43,986 bases of DNA from Tubiluchus corallicola (taxonomy: Eukaryota > Priapulida > Priapulimorpha > Priapulimorphida > Tubiluchidae), in NCBI GenBank assembly GCA_030141605.1, contig JAQGDQ010000325.1, positions 224,798-268,783 of the forward strand, read 5' to 3'. Position numbers and translations under genes: made by a program. Under the pieces are notes generated by a model. It saw nothing but the letters and a program-made list of their open reading frames with translations, did not search any database and was not told the DNA's origin. This document shows positions 1 through 11,280 of the stretch, piece after piece; positions within the stretch are counted from its first letter, which is position 1; each line of letters opens with the position of its first letter.

Positions 1-500
1 GTAAGGTAAGGTAAGGTAAGGTAAGGTAATGTAATATAAGGTAAGGTAAGGTAAGGTAAGGTAAGGTAAGGTAAGGTAAGGTAAGGTAAGGTAAGGTAAG
101 GTAAGGTAAGGTAAGGTAGGGTAAGGTAAGGTAAGGTAAGGTAAGGTAAGGTAAGGTAAGGTATGGTAACTTAAGATAAGATAAGGTAAGGTAAGGTAAA
201 GTAAGCTCAGTTAAGGTCAATTAAGGTAAGGTAAGGTAAGGTAATGTAAGGTAAGGTGAGGTAAGGTAAAGTAAGGTGAAGTAAGATAAAGTAAGGTAAG
301 GTGTGGTAAAGTAAGGTAAGGTAAAGTAAGGTAAGGTAAGGTGAAAGTTAGGCAAGAAAACTTAAAGTAAGGTAAGGTAAGGTCAGGTAAGGTAACTTAA
401 GGTCAGGTAAGGTAAGGTCAAGTAAGGTGAGATAAGGAAAGGAGAGAAAAAAGGGAAAGGTAAAGTAAGGTAATGTAGGTAAGGTAAGGTTGGGTAATGT
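1..500. repeat. (GTAAG)n pentanucleotide array, cut by window edge
   Basis: The sequence is nearly pure GTAAG up to about 170, then increasingly interrupted by GTAAA, GTCAG and GTGAG variants, and it dissolves by about 500-575 into A/G-rich sequence. The array continues past the left edge of the window, so its true length is unknown. Open frames on the minus strand here only read the repeat as Leu/Thr/Pro/Tyr-rich peptide and are not genes. Confidence 0.95.
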
Positions 501-1064
501 ACGTAAAGTGAAATGAGGTAGAGGAAGCAGAAGCAAAGTGAAGAACGATGAGATGAGGTAAGATATAGTAAAGTAAAGAATGACGAGACGGAAAAGCAGA
601 AAAGAAACTAAAATAAAAGATAGTAATGGAAAAGCAAGAAAAAAGCAACAAAATGAAAGGAAGGGTGAAATAGAAAAAAGAAGACGAGGAAAAGTGACAC
701 CAAAAGAATGTAAACTTACTATTAGCCGACTAAAATCAGCGAATATCAAAAGCATGAAACTACAGTAAAGCGTGTGCCACTTAAACCGTAACTTTCCAAA
801 TCACTAACTTCACGTGTTAACTACACTGAACATTTTTCATTATACGCATAAAAAATGATGTCTAAATGTATTCTATACATATCAACAAATCGCGCTTCTC
901 TCTCTATGTTGCACTTACTTTTAAGTAGTTCCGGGAATACAACAAATATTATTCCGCTTTTCTCGTAAAGTCCTGGGTAAACGTGACTAAAATGTCACCC
1001 ACTGACTAACGATTTGGTCAAACATCCGATTCTTGTTAGCATTGTTAAGCCTGTGATACGAATA
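501..1064. other. Intergenic, no gene seen
   Basis: Purine-rich decay of the GTAAG array to about 760, then AT-rich single-copy-looking sequence. A 62-codon plus-strand frame at 580-768 is Lys/Arg/Glu-rich because of base composition and has no recognisable domain. Confidence 0.6.
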
Positions 1065-1585
1065 TAGGTAAAAATGGGACACGGCAAAAATGACACGGTA
1101 GAGGTAAAGTATTCTCAGTTAAGGTAAGGTAAGGTAAAGTAAAGTAAGGCAAGTTAAGGTAAGGTAAAGTAAGAAAAGTACGGTAAGGTGTGGTAAAGTA
1201 AGGTAAGGTAAGGTAAAGTAACGCAAGTTCAGGTAAGGTAAAGTAAGGTAAAGTAATAAAAGTAAGGTAAGGTGCGGTAAAGTAAGGTAAGGTAAGGTAA
1301 AGCAAGGTCAGGTAAAGTAAGGTAGAGTAAGGTAAGGTAAAGGGAGGTCAGGTAAAGTAAGGTAAGGTGCGGTAAAGTAAGGTAAGGTAAGGTAAAGCAA
1401 GGTCAGGTAAAGTAAGGTAAGGTAAGGTGGTAAAGTTAAACAAGGTAACTTAAGGTTAGGTAATGTGAGGTAAGGAAAGGACAGGAAAAAGGGAAATGGC
1501 CCAGGAAAAAATGGCATGGTAAAAATGGCACAGAAAAAAAACACCACGGTAAAAACAGCATAGGTAAACATGGCGCACTTAGTAA
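1065..1585. repeat. Second GTAAG/GTAAA block flanked by TGGCAC-repeat remnants
   Basis: The block at about 1107-1480 is degenerate GTAAG/GTAAA/GTCAG. It is bracketed on both sides by short A5TGGCAC-type units (about 1069-1100 and 1495-1575). Those units are the reverse complement of the minisatellite at 2350-3095, so two repeat families are nested or shuffled here. Confidence 0.85.
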
Positions 1586-1589
1586 AATA

Positions 1590-1870
1590 TGTGTTTAGGG
1601 TTAGGGTTATAGTGGGGGAAATTGTTTTAGTTATTTCACCTCTGCCAAGGAAGTTATGCTTCAACACACTTTGCTTCTTTGTCTGTCTGTCTGTCTGTCT
1701 GTTTGTTTGTGTTTTGTCTCTTATGACAGAACTGTCTAACAGATTTCCATGAAACTTTATGAAGAAATGCGGGCTTAGGAGGTGCCAAAATGGGCATATT
1801 TTCATCGCTTGTTTTTTTTTGCAAAACTTGACCGTACACAAAAACCATTCGTGAAGCACTTCATGAGGGT
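1590..1870 (+). repeat. Probable interspersed element with GCCAAGGAAGTTATG and (TCTG)n
   Basis: A GCCAAGGAAGTTATG segment, then a TCTG/TTTG run, then a segment like TTTCCATGAAACTTTATG. This order resembles a widespread animal MITE-like repeat in which an AAGGAGGTTATG head precedes TGTTTGTCTG runs and a 'gattttcatgaaa' stretch. Only one copy lies in the window, so family and ends are uncertain. Confirming it needs a repeat-library search. Confidence 0.4.
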
Positions 1871-2345
1871 CTCAGACGGAGTGTTTAGTATTTCTTTATT
1901 ATCTCCGCCAGGACATACAACTGCGAGTTAGTTCCAGGTTCCATTTCGAGACAAGCTCGCTTGAAACATTGTGTGACGCTGTCAATAACCTTCGCTTATT
2001 AATGTATAATGCCTTATAAGATCACTTAGTACGCATATATTTGTTAGACCGTTACCATCGCCAACGTTATTGGTTAAAATGGTAGCTAAAATGGTAGAAC
2101 GTTCGTGGATTATTGGTTATAAATCTATTTCATGAACAAATATTTTGTTAGTGTAAGCAAGAGTCTTTTGGTAGTGTATCTATTGCCAGTACTGCTACAT
2201 TTTTGTTTGCTTGTGTTAAATTTTTGTGTTATTTTTTTAATCAAAACAATCAGACGAACAAGTTTAGGATTGTTTGGTTTTTGCAGAGATCTGCTTCCTA
2301 CTGAGTCCATTGTAGTTTTATTATAAAATTCAATTGCATTAAAAT
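1871..2345. other. Intergenic, no gene seen
   Basis: AT-rich sequence with no repeat mate elsewhere in the window. Overlapping open frames of about 60 codons on both strands near 2125-2326 show no domain or codon signal. Confidence 0.5.
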
Positions 2346-2349
2346 AGCG

Positions 2350-3095
2350 TACGTGTCATTTTTTCCCACTTTTCCATTTGTGCCATTTTTTCCTGCAATT
2401 TTTGCCTGTGCCATTTTTTCTTATGCCACTTTTACCGTGTCATTTTTCCTATGCCACTTTTACCGTGCCATTTTTTTCTGCAATTTTTACTTGTGCCATT
2501 TTTTCTTACGCCACTTTTACCGTGCCGTTTTTTCCTATGCCACTTTTACCGTGCCGTTTTTTCTTATGCCACTTTTACCGTGTGACTTTTTCCTATGCCA
2601 CTTTTACCGTGCCGTTTTTTCTTATGCCACTTTTACCGTGTGACTTTTTCCTATGCCACTTTTACCGTGTGACTTTTTCCTATGCCACTTTTACCGTGAT
2701 ATTTTTTCCTGCAATTTTTACCTGTGCCATTTTTATTCTTACGCCACTTTTACCGTGCCGCTTTTTCCTATGCCCTTTTACCTTGCCATTCATTCTTACG
2801 CCACTTTTACTCTGCCATTTTTCCTATGCCACTTTTACCCTGCCATTTTTACTGCGCCACTTTTACCCTGCCATTTTTCTTATGCCACTTTTACCCTGCC
2901 ATTTTTCCTATGCCTCTTTTACCCTGCCATTTTTGCTGCCCCACTTTTACCCTGCATTTTTTTTGCAATTTTTACCTGTGCCATTTTTTCTTACACCACT
3001 TTTACCCTGCCATTTTTACTATGCCACTTTTACCCTGCCATTTTTTCTTACGCCACTTTTACCGTGCCTGCCATTTTTACTGCGCACGCTATGAA
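2350..3095. repeat. 28-29 bp minisatellite (TATGCCACTTTTACCGTG)
   Basis: About 25 units of a 28-29 bp motif built from TATGCCACTTTTACCGTG plus a T-rich linker. CCGTG dominates the first half and CCCTG the second, a gradual drift. Unit length changes between 28 and 29, so open frames pass through the array in all registers as Phe/Pro/Leu-rich peptide. Reverse-complement fragments of the same motif occur at 1069-1100 and 1495-1575. Confidence 0.93.
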
Positions 3096-3589
3096 TACAC
3101 CAAAGCTTCCAGCGTCTGACGTCCATGGCCAGCGTCTAGAAGCGAGAACGAAAGCATACATTGTCAAATATACTGTGATGAACTCAAATCATTCTGTTCT
3201 CTAACTCATGTTCCTATTGACTAACTTTATTAACTAAACCTAATTAAATGGAGTTGAAAAAAACACGAATTCAAGGTTTTTAAAAAGAGAAAAATTTCTG
3301 TTTATTCACAAATTTTACAGCCAAGCAAAGCAGTTAATACGTATTATATTTTTCTAATAATTCACTGTTTCATACACGTTTATCCGTGAAATGCACGTAG
3401 GTATATTTATACAATTAAAAACATGTTTTTTTAACGGGCAATGCAAAATACAACGTGTCCACAGAGAAGCACACGTTACATAAACGCATCCCAACTACTT
3501 GGGTATAATTTTTCACTTTAAAACAGTAAAACAAACGTTAGAGGTTAAAACAGTTTACAATATCTGCTCATTTATAAAAATAATATAAT
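3096..3589. other. Intergenic, no gene seen
   Basis: AT-rich, apparently single-copy sequence with no convincing open frame, RNA gene or inverted repeat. Confidence 0.5.
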
Positions 3590-4086
3590 CACAATAATGC
3601 GTTGTAATGCTGTTACAATATTGTTACAACAACAGTGCAATATTGTCATAACATTGTTACAACAACAGTGCAATATTGTCATAACATTGTTACAACAACA
3701 GTGCAATATTGTTTCAACATTGTTACAACAACAGTGCAATATTGTTACAACATTGTTATAACAACAGTGCAATATTGTTACAACATTGTTGCAAGAACAT
3801 TGCAATATTGTAACAACATTGTTACAACAACAGTGCAATATTGTTACAACATTGTTACAACAACAGTGCTATATTGTTACAACATTGCTACCACAACAGT
3901 GCAATATTGTTACAACAAGAGTGCAATATTGTAACAACATTGTTACAACAACAGTACAACATTATTACAACAGTGCAATATTATTACAACATTGTTACAA
4001 CAATAGTGCAATATTGTTACAACATTGTTACAGCAACAATGCAATATTGTTATAAGATTGTTACAACAACAGTGTAATATTGTTAC
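3590..4086. repeat. 33 bp minisatellite with internal palindromes
   Basis: About 15 units of 33 bp built from TTACAACAACAGTGCAATA and a TTGTTACAACATTG segment. Each unit contains self-complementary cores CAATATTG and AACATTGTT, so either strand could fold into serial hairpins. Because 33 is divisible by three, Asn/Cys/Thr-rich frames run through on both strands; they are repeat artefacts. Confidence 0.95.
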
Positions 4087-4820
4087 TGATGGAATACATC
4101 TGACATCAGTTGAATTTGTTTTTGTGTAATTAAACTTTTATTTTTCTACTTTTAAAACAATCTGTAACACAAATATAAACTAAATTTACAAATTCTCAAT
4201 CAATTTTGTTCACCAGAAATATAAAATTTTTCTACACCGTGAGATTCATAAAGTTTTTCAAATTTCATTGATATAATTTATGTAATGCGTGTTTCTCTTT
4301 GTATCTGTTATCTACTGTATTGTATTATTGGTCAATGAACTTGTATTGACTATTAAATTAGTTAATTAATTATGAAAATAATTAGTTACGAACACCCACA
4401 TAGCTTAATAGAATGGTTAGCCACTATTAATATAGAGAGATGATAACAAGTGTGCAGCATACAATCGATATGAAGGAATTTTTTTACCTGAATACCAAAG
4501 AGAAGCATTCAATTAAAAAAATGAACCGGTACTTGTCTATATTATTGATAACTCGTGTGTACGTTGCATAATTTCGAGACGAGTTTGGATGGTTGACTTA
4601 CCAGCGTTTTACACACATTACTAGAGATTTATCTTAAAAATAATTTGAGCAAAAAACACAAAGACGTTATACCCACTAACTAACCGCTGCATCATTCGAA
4701 AATCACAAAATAGACAGTTATAATCTATGATAGATAATTACTATAATTACCTGGAAGATTACTATTACAAGTCTATACTCAGGGCATTATTATAACCTTC
4801 GCACCCTCTTGGGCTAATGA
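4087..4820. other. Intergenic, no gene seen
   Basis: Strongly AT-rich sequence between two minisatellites. No open frame above background, no repeat partner found. Confidence 0.5.
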
Positions 4821-4825
4821 AATTA

Positions 4826-5165
4826 TGGGCCCCCTCAGATGGAGCCACCCTCCAACTCCCCAGCACCCCCTCAGATGGAGCCACCCTCCAACTAGCCAGC
4901 ACTCTCTCAGATGGAGCCACCCTCGAACTCGCCAGCACCCCCTCAGATGGACCCACCCTCCAACTAGCCAGCACTCTCTCAGATGGAGCCACCCTCCAAC
5001 TCGCCAGCACCCCCTCAGATGGAGCCACCCTCCAACTCGCCAGCACCCCCTCAGATGGAGCCACCCTCCAACTAGCCAGCACTCTCGCAGATGGAGCCAC
5101 CCTCCAACTCGCCAGCACCCCCTCAGATGGAGCCACCCTCCAACTCGCCAGCACCCCCTCAGAAC
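4826..5165. repeat. GC-rich 36 bp minisatellite, about 9 copies
   Basis: Units of 36 bp made of CAGATGGAGCCACCCTCCAA plus CTCGCCAGCACCCCCT. Two subtypes (CACCCCCT and CACTCTCT endings) partly alternate. The array is much richer in GC than its flanks. It is open in several frames (a 12-residue SDGATLQLASTP repeat on the plus strand and an equally open minus frame). Openness on both strands, with no flanking exon, argues against coding. Confidence 0.95.
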
Positions 5166-5917
5166 CTAATCGAACAAGACAAGAAATGATTCTTCGCAAA
5201 TAAAGCTTTAAAAATTCGTACTGAAATTTGTATCACTTAGTTGCTGTCCTATTGCATGCAGTGCTTGCGATTGCAGTAACACTGTATAAAACTTCTAAAT
5301 TTAAACACCCACGATGACCGTTAGACGCAGCCATTTTAATGGGAGGTCGTCTGAAACAAGTTTAGTTAACATTTCGTAAAGTTTGAAAAAATAATCGTAT
5401 TCGTAGAACACACTTCACTAACTAAACAAAAGTTTAAATTTATATTGTCGATAAAATCAATAATGTCTTTTTGGTGAATCAGTGGTGCACACTGGGATGC
5501 TGATACAGTGTCGTCTTACCAGGGGCCGTTTTACCTAGAAGTTTTTAAATTACTAGGAATTTTTCCAAACACATAAGTTTTTTATGCAGCTAATTATAAT
5601 GCTAAGTAATATAACATTGCATGGAAAGTCCTTTGGGATGGGATCTACTTCAAAATTCCCTTTCTATCCCCTTTAAAAATCCTGATTTTCAAAACTGAGC
5701 AAACGAAAAGGTGGAAGATCTTTTCATAATATAATATATCTTTTCTATAGGCTAGTGTCATCAATAGTTAAGAACACGACAACTTTATTAAAACTTTTAC
5801 ATTAAAAGTTAAAAACATGCCAAACGTTTCGACAGTCATTATCGGTGGTAAATTTACAAACATACAACCACTTTATATAAGCAGAGCGTATAGTCTGTCT
5901 GCATATAGTATTATTAA
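5166..5917. other. Intergenic, no gene seen
   Basis: AT-rich sequence with no open frame or repeat mate recognised, ending at the TTAA target site of the adjacent transposon. Confidence 0.5.
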
Positions 5918-6561
5918 TTAACCCTTATAGGTTCACCGGGGGGGGGGGGGGGGGTAAAAAAATTACCTCCAGACTGGTTTTTTGCATTTTACCCTTTTAC
6001 CATATGCATCCCAGTAAACCTTTTCTATGATTTTTTCTAAATATGTTTTGTGCACAAAATACTTTCAGTTATTTATTTTAGGCGCATTGTCTCACCACGA
6101 AATAAAAGTGAAAATGCAATATGTCGATTTTTTAAAATAGTCAAAACTTTACTTCGCTTGTCTATACATTATACGGACGATGTATCTGATAAAACAAAAT
6201 GTCAGTTACTCAAATTACTCCACCTAAAAGAAGAAAGTAGTAGACAATAAATTCAAAATAACAATGATTTTTGCACACGCGCTAGCAATGTCGGTTGTCT
6301 ACAGTTATTCCAGCATAGATAAGGGAACGTAACTAAGTGAATTTAAATTTCGTATTACTAGTAAGTCACATATCTTTAAGCAGAGGTATAATGTATCCTA
6401 TGGTGGTCAACATAACCACAAATTATGCTGTTGCTGTTTACTAATGGAACACGGCGGTTTATCAAAAGTAATTTACGAATTATGGTGGGGGTAATTTTTT
6501 ATCCCCCCCCCCACCGGTTACCAAAATCGGCTGTAAAAAATCGTGACCCTATAAAGGTTAA
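5918..6561. mobile_element. piggyBac-like non-autonomous element with TTAA sites
   Basis: The element runs from 5922 to 6557 (636 bp) and is bounded by TTAA at 5918-5921 and 6558-6561. The left end reads CCCTTATAGGTTCAC; the right end, reverse-complemented, reads CCTTTATAGGGTCAC. Just inside each end is a G-homopolymer followed by TAAAAAATTACC (left about 5936-5975; right, inverted, about 6484-6522). TTAA targets with CCY(T) termini are the hallmark of the piggyBac superfamily. The interior has only a 66-codon plus-strand frame (6050-6250) with no transposase motif visible, so it is a MITE-like derivative. Confidence 0.75.
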
Positions 6562-7639
6562 GTAGTTAACAGAAGCCAAAGCACTTATTGAATAAGCAGA
6601 TCAGTAAAGAAATTGATACAGTAACTACCACAGTAACTACTTTTAATGTAGACGATTTAATAAAGTTGTGTTGTTTTTAACTATAAATGTTTAAACTGCC
6701 TGCAATAAAAATTGACTTAGTATCATTAAATAGTTACAGTTTCCATAAGTCTCCTTTTTACATATAATTACATAAATAATCAACATCTTAATTAGCTATA
6801 TATACACAAATAATAGCTTAACTTCATAGATGTATCGCTTTCTTCTCTCTGAATTACACATCTATTTACAATTGTGTTAATATCTAAGATTAAGATCAAA
6901 TTTAACGTAATAATATATTTGTATTAATAGGAAGCGTGCTTCAAAATTGCTTCAAAGACGTCTATAAACTGATGAAACGGCAACAGGAAAAAATGGCTCT
7001 TTCTTAGAATTGCAACTTTTAAACCTCATCTTGCCTGCTCGATTCCAGACCAGACTTTCCTACGTTTTAACACGGCTTTTCACGTCTTTTTACGTTTTTA
7101 CACGTCTGAAAATACGTGCATGAAGTGTCTAGACATTGCAAAAACGGCGAGAAATAGTGGGAAATACCCGATATCGTGGCAAAGCACGTGCTTGTGAAGC
7201 CGTGAAATCGTTGGAAAACGTGTTCCGTGCACACAGTTGAAGACAAATGATAGAAGTGAAACGTTCATAAGTCTGCCGAGTTTAGTAACCTGATACAGAG
7301 CTGTGTCAACTAGTCGTGCAAATCTGTGTGAAATAGCACGGACTCGAATAAATATGTATAAGCGATCTGCCGATAAATGAAGACGCGTGAAAATGACAAC
7401 GGAATCAGTGTGAAGCCATATTAAAATGCCTTAATATGTGTGAATTTAAATTAATATGCAAAAGAGCATGTAAGCCAAAGTTGAAAGTTCACCTGATAGC
7501 ACGTGAGGCACTATGAATATGTGTGACGAAGTGTTAAGCCGTTAGCAAAGTTTAAAAATGTAGGAAGCCAGCCCGTGAAAGCTCGTGAAGCCGTGTAAAA
7601 CATGTTTAGCGAACGAGAACTTCTTCGTAGCTTGATTTT
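6562..7639. other. 3' flank of the receptor gene; 3'UTR probably here
   Basis: This stretch lies downstream of the receptor stop codon on the minus strand. By eye I find no canonical AATAAA on the minus strand before the transposon at 6561; ATTAAA variants occur near 6640-6660. The part from about 7080 to 7600 repeats CGTGAA/ACGTG-type words irregularly. No other gene seen. Confidence 0.4.
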
Positions 7640-8134
7640 CTAATGATTTTTTTGACCATTGTGGAAGTGGTCCTGCTGTGCATCATTTTCACCAGCTTTC
7701 AATGGCTGCTGCTGCCCCCTGGTGTCGGGACCAAGAAACTTGTACTTTTCACCGCTCATCTGCTTCCCCGCAGTGTAAGCTGCAGTTCTAGGGTTGCCGG
7801 CGTGTGTTGAAAACGAACTGCACTTGATGACGCCATTTTCCACTCCGGTTTGCGTGTGCAGTTCGATGTTTGTGACGCCTGTCGGTAGGCGGCAGCACGG
7901 GAGAAAGCGGAACACGTACCGGAAGCCGTTGCGAAACTTGGAGTTCATGTAGCAGTAGATGAAGGGGTTGCAGCAACTATGACTCATTCCCAGCCAATGA
8001 CAGACAAACCACACGTATTGAATGTTGGCGAAACTCCATATTTGCGGGAGAAGATCGCCAAGAATGAGGAGGAGGTTGAGCGGTAACCATAGCAACGCAA
8101 ACATAACCACCACCGTGATCATCATTTTGATCAT
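7640..8134 (-). CDS. Luqin/RYamide-type neuropeptide GPCR, coding exon 2 (TM6 to stop)
   Basis: Residues 257-420 of the same receptor. The acceptor is a clean pyrimidine tract ending TTTCTTTTCAG at 8135; the frame resumes at MIKMMITVVV, giving RSKRK-MIKMM across the junction, which is the expected loop 3 to TM6 sequence. TM6 has LWLP (272-274 for WLP; the usual Cys is Leu283 of the unspliced count, here residue 271). TM7 has HWLGMSHSCCNPFIY with NPxxY at 312-316, then CYMNSKFRNGF and a CC pair (336-337) that could be palmitoylated. The tail of about 80 residues is Ser/Thr/Gln-rich and ends at the stop at 7640. No frameshift or stop disrupts either exon, so the gene looks intact. Whether further 5' non-coding exons exist cannot be seen. 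Confidence 0.9.
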   Translation of the reverse strand: MIKMMITVVVMFALLWLPLNLLLILGDLLPQIWSFANIQYVWFVCHWLGMSHSCCNPFIYCYMNSKFRNGFRYVFRFLPCCRLPTGVTNIELHTQTGVENGVIKCSSFSTHAGNPRTAAYTAGKQMSGEKYKFLGPDTRGQQQPLKAGENDAQQDHFHNGQKNH

Positions 8135-8362
8135 CTGAAAAGAAAAACAGCAATTCTTAATTATACACGTGAAATAATTATGGATCAAATAGCTAAGTTT
8201 CCAATTTTACGGAGCTTCATGAAAACAATTTCCAAAAGTTTGAATTTTTTCGTCTGCTTGGATAACGTTGCCATAGTAACACTTGTGGCGCCAACTAAGT
8301 TTCTCTTCTGATTTAAGGAGTTTAAACATCAACTTACCTCAAAATTTAGAGAAGCTTCATAG

Positions 8363-8835
8363 AAGCTGAAAACTAGTAAACGAATAAACGTACGAACGAA
8401 GAAAGAAGGAAAGAACGAACGAATACACGAACAAACAGACAGACCACTGAACGAAAAATGAATGAACGAACGAATACACGAACAAACAGACAGACCTCCG
8501 AACGAAAAATGAATGAACGAACGAATGAAGGAAGAAGGTAAGAACGAACGAATACACAAACAAACAGACAGACGGCCGAGCGAAAAAAGAATGAATGAAC
8601 GAATGAAGGAAGAAGGAAAGAACGAACGAGTACACGAACAAACAGACCGACCACCGAACGAAAAATAAACGAACGAACGAATGAAGGAAGAAGGTAAGAA
8701 CGAACGAATACACAAACAAACAGACAAACATCCGAAAGAAAAATGAATGAACGAACGAAGCAATGAACGAGTGAACGAAGAGACGGACTACCGAACGAAA
8801 AATGAATGAACAAACGATGGGTGGACGGACGAACA
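8363..8835. repeat. ~79 bp minisatellite of GAAC/GAAT words
   Basis: Units carry GAACGAACGAATACACGAAC, then AAACAGACAGACC, then AACGAAAAATGAATGAACGA. The CAGACAGAC landmark recurs at about 8435, 8485, 8564, 8643 and 8719, giving a ~79 bp period with one shortened 50 bp unit. Long Phe/Ser/Val/Leu frames on the minus strand result from the absence of minus-strand stops in these words and are not genes. Confidence 0.9.
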
Positions 8836-9181
8836 AATAGGCGGGCAGGTAGCAGTCACTGAGAGAGACAGAAACAAAAAAAACTAACAAACAAACAAGT
8901 AGTAAGCAACCAATTAACAAAACCAGGAGTAAGTCAACAAACAACGACTGTATTTTGCGACACTTGGCGGAGCCACTTACCCTGATAAAATGTGTCAGAA
9001 GTTAATCACATTCAATAAGCAACGTTTTGTCGAAATAATTATCATTTGATTTTTCAAGATCAAATAGGCTTCATGCTACAAGATCTGCAGGTCTGCACAC
9101 ACAGCAATTAATGGGGATAACTTGACGTATTCGATTACACTGTTGCAGTACACATACATAAAACCACACAATGTTGAACAA

Positions 9182-9379
9182 TGTGAACCACCCTTTAGGT
9201 ACGCTACGAGGAACCTAATTAACTTTGTAGATTTTTAGCTACAAAAAATCCAAACGCACACAAAGGAAAACTCAGAACAGTGTGAACCACCCTTTAGGTA
9301 CGCTACGAGGTACCTAATTACCTTTAGAGATCTTTGACTACACAAAAACAAACGCACACAAAGGTAAATTATAAATGTA
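9182..9379. repeat. 99 bp tandem dimer
   Basis: Two adjacent copies begin TGTGAACCACCCTTTAGGTA at 9182 and 9281, both ending with an AAACGCACACAAAGG segment. Identity is around 85-90% by eye. Confidence 0.85.
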
Positions 9380-9420
9380 AACCCAACGGGCAAGAAAATA
9401 TTCTGGGCCTAACAATTAAG

Positions 9421-10268
9421 GTCCGTTCACACAACTGACTGCAGCGACAGCGACAGCGAAGGTTTTATGTTGTTTACCAAACGTAAAATAATTAACTTTG
9501 TAGTTTTACATAATTGCAAAGCTTACGTTGGTCACAATAGTGCTCTTATCATCTTGTCATGGGTACAAATTTTACGTAATATGCTGATCACAATAACGAG
9601 CTTATCACCTTTACATGGCTAGAAATCTTATGTAATATGCTGATCACAATAATAAACTTATCACCTTTACATGGCTAGAAATCTTACGTAATATGCTGAT
9701 CACAATAATAAACTTATCACCTTGCATGGCTAGAAATCTTATGTAATATGCTGATCACAATATTATCACCTTTACATGGCTGAAACACCGATTGTAAGTA
9801 TGTTGTTAGAGGCTATGTCGGTAATCATGTTTACATGGCATCTAGTCTTACCAACCACAACTAAATGTCCCCAATAAGCTTTTGTTGTCACATCTGCATG
9901 TTTTTATTACGTTCAAATTACATTTACATAGAACCTACCATTAACTGTTCATGAGTTTCATTTTACTTATTAAGTAATAACTTTTAGTTGTTAAAACAAT
10001 AAGTCACAGTTACGTGGCCTGTGAGTTTATAGCTATTGAAGTGCTTCGTGTGTTTCTTGGCAAGCCCAGCACCAGAATGGAATAGTCCGCCTACCAACCT
10101 ATGCTGGATTATCCGACAAACCCAAAAGTATTGACTATTCTCATATATGCTCCCTACCGAAAGGCACACTACACTGTTTAACTACGTAAACGCGTCAGGC
10201 AAATTCTGCAGGCTAAAAGGATAAATGCTTGACCATTGCCGTTGCTGTAGCCAGACGTGTGAACGGAC
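9421..10268. mobile_element. 848 bp terminal-inverted-repeat element (MITE-like)
   Basis: The left end reads GTCCGTTCACACAACTGACT with CAGCGACAGCG following; the right end, reverse-complemented, reads GTCCGTTCACACGTCTGGCT with CAGCAACGGC following. About 38 bp of terminal inverted repeat are recognisable. I do not see a clear target-site duplication. The interior holds a 56 bp tandem array and no transposase-like frame. Such 'GTTCACAC...CAGCGACAGCG' ends resemble DNA-transposon MITEs, but I cannot assign a superfamily. Confidence 0.65.
9527..9790. repeat. 56 bp tandem array inside the TIR element
   Basis: Four to five units with GCTGATCACAATAATAAACT, TATCACCTTTACATGGCTAG and AAATCTTATGTAATAT. 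The first unit is most diverged (GTTGGTCACAATAGTGCTC) and the last shortened. Confidence 0.9.
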
Positions 10269-10794
10269 GAGCAGTAGACATGAGGCTGCAAACAAAGAAC
10301 ACAACAACCTGTCCGTATCACAGCCATTTTGAACATCTCTTCTGAAAAATTTATAAGAAGAACCTTACGATATCCTAGCTCGTTAACTTCTATTGTAAAA
10401 TCTTTGATATTTTCATTTATAATTTAAATGAACGCTTAATAATTGTCTTTAATCTTCAATAATTTAATCGATTTTATCAAGTGTAATTGCTAATTTTCCG
10501 CCGTATTTGCTCTTCTTCTTGGTCACGATTAATTTTTTCACTTCGTAAGGATTCTACTGTGTCTGTGTCCCATTTATAGACTGATTATTGGGACGATAGT
10601 CCAACCTCTGAAAGGCTTAGAAAGTTTGGCGACAGATGCCGCCACTATCCAGCGTTCAAATGGGAGAATGCATTGACTCGTCGGCGTCGTCGTATAAAAA
10701 TTTCAATCTTGTGTATACTAGCTTTTTCCAGGTATGTGCCTAGGTTTAAATGCTACGCGTGCGCAGAAACACCTGTTCAAAAAGTGGGACCACG

Positions 10795-10825
10795 TTCTAA
10801 ATAAAATTGAATTGAATTGAATAAT
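10795..10825 (+). repeat. Candidate non-LTR 3' tail: AATAAA then (ATTGA)n
   Basis: An AATAAA followed directly by three TTGAA/ATTGA units, as at many invertebrate LINE/SINE 3' ends. The body upstream (about 10600-10795) has no recognisable frame, so the element type is open. Confidence 0.35.
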
Positions 10826-11280
10826 GCAAATTAGTCTGCATGGCAAACAATGGGCGCCATATGTTGTGGAATACAAAAATGCAAAAATAGTCCTTGAGGG
10901 ACGCATTTTTGAAATAATGTTCTAAAAGTAGGCTAGCACTCACTCTCTCTGCGCATGCGCGCTACTGAAATCTATGACTTGCCTATGTGAACACTGGTTA
11001 GTATTTTGGATGTCCAAAATTAGTGATACAGGTTAGAATCACGTCAAAAATGCAAACTTCAAGCCATGGCAGTGAATTTAATGCAATGCACAGCACACAG
11101 TAGCTCTCGTATGGCTTATGCCCTACGTGTTACTTAAAGAATTTACCTTGGAACAATCTATAGTACTTTGTCCTGATAAAATAGCCTGAAAACGAAATTT
11201 TGCATGAAAATAACGCAAAAAATTTAAAGTATAATTACTATTAACATAAAGATAATCATTAAAAATTACAATGATTTAAA

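Noticed and set aside
1600-1620. Short TTAGGGTTAGGG as telomere scar
   Set aside because: Only two units; too short to mean anything alone.
2378-3204. Long Phe/Pro/Leu-rich frames resembling membrane proteins
   Set aside because: Three registers are all open because of the T-rich 28-29 bp repeat; hydrophobicity is compositional.
4765-5203. Overlapping 144- and 128-codon frames of a 12-residue repeat on opposite strands
   Set aside because: A 36 bp unit without stops is open on both strands; neither strand shows coding context.
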